64,000 nt of DNA from positions 186,001-250,000 of the forward strand of contig NZ_FUYX01000007.1 in assembly GCF_900168195.1 (NCBI RefSeq). Direction: 5' to 3'. Positions 62,483-64,000 of this stretch are shown here, in pieces. The notes below the pieces were generated by a model. The model made no database searches, was not told where the DNA came from, and was given only the letters and a program-made list of their open reading frames with translations. How positions within the stretch are numbered: position 1 is the first letter of the stretch; the number at the start of each line of letters is the position of its first letter. A program made the translations under genes and the position numbers. Source of the DNA: Allobosea thiooxidans. GTDB lineage: Bacteria > Pseudomonadota > Alphaproteobacteria > Rhizobiales > Beijerinckiaceae.

Positions 62483-63700
62483 TCAACGCTCCAGCAACGC
62501 GCAATAGACGTCGAGGGTTTCGGTGACCATCGCCTCCAGCGAAAAGTGCCGCTCGACATGCTCCCGCGCGCGCCTCGCCAGCGCATCGCGCGCGGAAGGC
62601 CGCAGCGCCAGCGCCTCGGCGAGGCCAGCCGCCAGCGCGGCCGCGTCGTCGGGCGGGATGCGCCAGCCGGTGCGCTCGCCCGGCGCGACCTGCGGCGGGG
62701 CCAGCACCGTCTCCGGCACGGCGCCGAGATCGGAGACCACGACGGGCGCGCCCATCGCCTGCGCCTCCACCGCGACGCGGCCGAACGCCTCCGGTTCGGT
62801 CGAGGGCACGGCCACGACCGCCGCCGAGAGCATCGCCGCCGGCATGTCGGTGCAATGGCCGACCCGGCGGACGCGGCCCTCCAGCCCCGCCTTGGCAATG
62901 AGCTGGTCGAGCTCCTTGACGTAGCCGTCCCGCCCCTGAGCATCGCCGGCCAGGATGAAGGCGGTCTCGCCGTCGCCGCCGTCGCGCATCAGGCGCGCGG
63001 CCTCGATCAGCACGCGCTGCCCCTTCCAGCCGGTCAGCCGGCCGGGCAGCAGCACGATGCGCTGATGCGGCTCGACGCCCCAGGCCTTGCGCAGCGCCTG
63101 GACCCGGTCGGCGCCGACCGCCGCCGGCGCGAAGGCCGAGAAATTGGTGCCGCGATTGACCACCCTGATCCGGTCGCGCGCCATCGGGTGCTTCGAGAGG
63201 ATCAGCTCGGCCGTATAGGCGGAGTTGGCGATGACGACGTCACCGCGCGCCATCACCGAATTATAGAGCGTCTTCACGGCCGAACGGCTGTTGTAGGAGC
63301 CGTGATAGGTGGTGACGAAGGGCAGTTTCAGCAGCTTCGCCGCGCCGAGCGCGACCCAGGCCGGGGCGCGCGAACGGGCATGGATCAGCTCCACGCCCTC
63401 CTGCCGGCAGAGCAGGACCAGCTTGCGGATGTTCAGCGCCATCCCGATCGGGTTCTTCGAGGCCGCCGGGAAAGGCAGCCAGACGCCGCCCTTGGCCTGC
63501 AGCTCGGCGACGAGGCGCCCGCCTTCGGTGGCCACCAGCGCGCGGGCGCCGGCGTCGGTCAGACCCTTGGCGATGTCGACGGCGGTGCGCTCGGCACCGC
63601 CCGCCTCGAGTTCAGGAATGATCTGCAGGATCGTCCGCCCGGCCAGCGGATGCGTTTCGGTCGAAGGCAGTGAAAGATGGGCACCCGGCTTGAAGGACAT
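62483..63700 (-). CDS. Glycosyltransferase family 4 protein
   Basis: 405-residue GT-B enzyme. N-domain: 'ILQIIPELEAGGAERTAVDIAKGL', 'HARSRAPAWVALGAAKLLKLPFVTTYHG'. C-domain: 'VLLPGRLTGWKGQRVLIEAARLM' and the nucleotide-sugar E-x7-E motif in 'STEPEAFGRVAVEAQAMG'. Retaining glycosyltransferases of this type act in LPS or exopolysaccharide synthesis; no other polysaccharide gene flanks it. It is transcribed towards infC with a gap of 117 bases. Confidence 0.9.
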   Translation of the reverse strand: MSFKPGAHLSLPSTETHPLAGRTILQIIPELEAGGAERTAVDIAKGLTDAGARALVATEGGRLVAELQAKGGVWLPFPAASKNPIGMALNIRKLVLLCRQEGVELIHARSRAPAWVALGAAKLLKLPFVTTYHGSYNSRSAVKTLYNSVMARGDVVIANSAYTAELILSKHPMARDRIRVVNRGTNFSAFAPAAVGADRVQALRKAWGVEPHQRIVLLPGRLTGWKGQRVLIEAARLMRDGGDGETAFILAGDAQGRDGYVKELDQLIAKAGLEGRVRRVGHCTDMPAAMLSAAVVAVPSTEPEAFGRVAVEAQAMGAPVVVSDLGAVPETVLAPPQVAPGERTGWRIPPDDAAALAAGLAEALALRPSARDALARRAREHVERHFSLEAMVTETLDVYCALLER

Positions 63701-63807
63701 GCGCTCTGAGTCTGGACTTTCGTTTGTCGAGGCGAATATGCCCCTATCAGATAGTGGCCGCAGCCTCCAATCGCCGCGGCCAAGCGATTCGCCACAGGAG
63801 ATTTGCC

Positions 63808-64000
63808 TTGGAGCGCCAGCCGCCGCAATGGCTCGATGTCGGAGACGGCCCCTCCGGCCGCCGCCTGGCCTTCCTCATGCAGGAAGGCGAAGGCGCGCCG
63901 GTGGTCTGGCTCGGCGGCTTCCGCTCCGACATGCGCGCGACCAAGGCCGAGGCGCTGGCCGACTGGGCCCGCGGCGCGGGCCGGGCCTATCTGCGCTTCG
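63808..64000 (+). CDS. Alpha/beta hydrolase (ABHD10-like), N-terminal part cut by window edge
   Basis: The start is TTG 63808 with AGGAG seven bases upstream. The visible 64 codons read MERQPPQWLDVGDG... and contain 'PVVWLGGFRSDMRATKAEALADWA', the conserved first strand and oxyanion-side loop of ABHD10/palmitoyl-thioesterase-like hydrolases, followed by 'GRAYLRF'. The catalytic Ser lies beyond base 64000. No ATG start exists before the conserved part. Family assignment is from this short stretch only. Confidence 0.65.
   Translation, partial: MERQPPQWLDVGDGPSGRRLAFLMQEGEGAPVVWLGGFRSDMRATKAEALADWARGAGRAYLRF

Overview
The window is a gene-dense, high-GC chromosomal segment of an alphaproteobacterium, almost certainly of the order Hyphomicrobiales (Rhizobiales). 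The gene content is closest in feel to Bosea-like genomes, but the genus is an inference. Pointers are a MucR/Ros regulator, DUF2336, DUF1491 and DUF6456 proteins, two perfect CtrA-type boxes (TTAA-N7-TTAA), a DivJ-like histidine kinase, an AapJ-type amino-acid binding protein, and three families of intergenic palindromic repeats. I see no rRNA, tRNA, CRISPR array, insertion sequence, prophage or biosynthetic island. The segment reads as core genome with scattered transport and catabolic genes.

Layout. 1-3.3 kb: the tail of one CorA, an SLC13-type permease and a second CorA. 3.5-9.1 kb: two overlapping SDR genes, a methyltransferase, an acyl-CoA dehydrogenase, and the threonylcarbamoyl-AMP synthase gene tsaC. 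9.2-13.7 kb: a LysR regulator, an MFS transporter, a secreted SleB-type cell wall hydrolase and a small secreted repeat protein. 13.9-17.2 kb: infA, an RhlE-like helicase, a cold-shock protein and a GFA zinc protein. 17.2-21.9 kb: a tight operon of ppdK, a degenerate COX2-like secreted protein and a HAD hydrolase, then a YcgN protein. 22.1-26.7 kb: a class A penicillin-binding protein, coupled DUF1214/DUF1254 proteins, and a lipoprotein coupled to a 67-residue protein. 26.7-31 kb: DUF2336 behind a CtrA box, and a histidine kinase/TM protein/DUF1491 operon behind another CtrA box.

31-38.7 kb: a small unknown protein, SufE, DUF6456 coupled to a free-standing DnaA domain IV-like protein, mucR, an S9 oligopeptidase, a membrane-anchored acidic protein and sodB. 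38.7-44 kb: a chemoreceptor, a ChbG-type deacetylase, a GT2 glycosyltransferase and murJ. 44-51.4 kb: a nitronate monooxygenase-like flavoprotein, a branched-chain aminotransferase, azlD/azlC, a phosphopantetheinyl transferase, two tandem TerC proteins, and a ttuC/haloacetate dehalogenase-like pair. 51.6-62.4 kb is an expanded version of the ancestral infC-rpmI-rplT-pheS-pheT translation cluster. pheS and pheT enclose a ceramide-glucosyltransferase-like gene and an ASCH gene. rpmI-rplT is separated from pheS by a LOG gene, and from infC by an amino-acid binding protein and a divergent MFS/TetR pair. The window ends with a GT4 glycosyltransferase and the first codons of an alpha/beta hydrolase.

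No single unmistakable new system is present. The strongest second-look items are: the three CATAC-N5-GTATG operators between the MFS and tetR genes; the two CtrA boxes; the DnaA-IV/DUF6456 pair whose ribosome binding site lies in predicted hairpins; the ppdK operon with a COX2-like protein lacking copper ligands; the AUU start of infC; and a terminator embedded in the coding sequence of a convergent gene.
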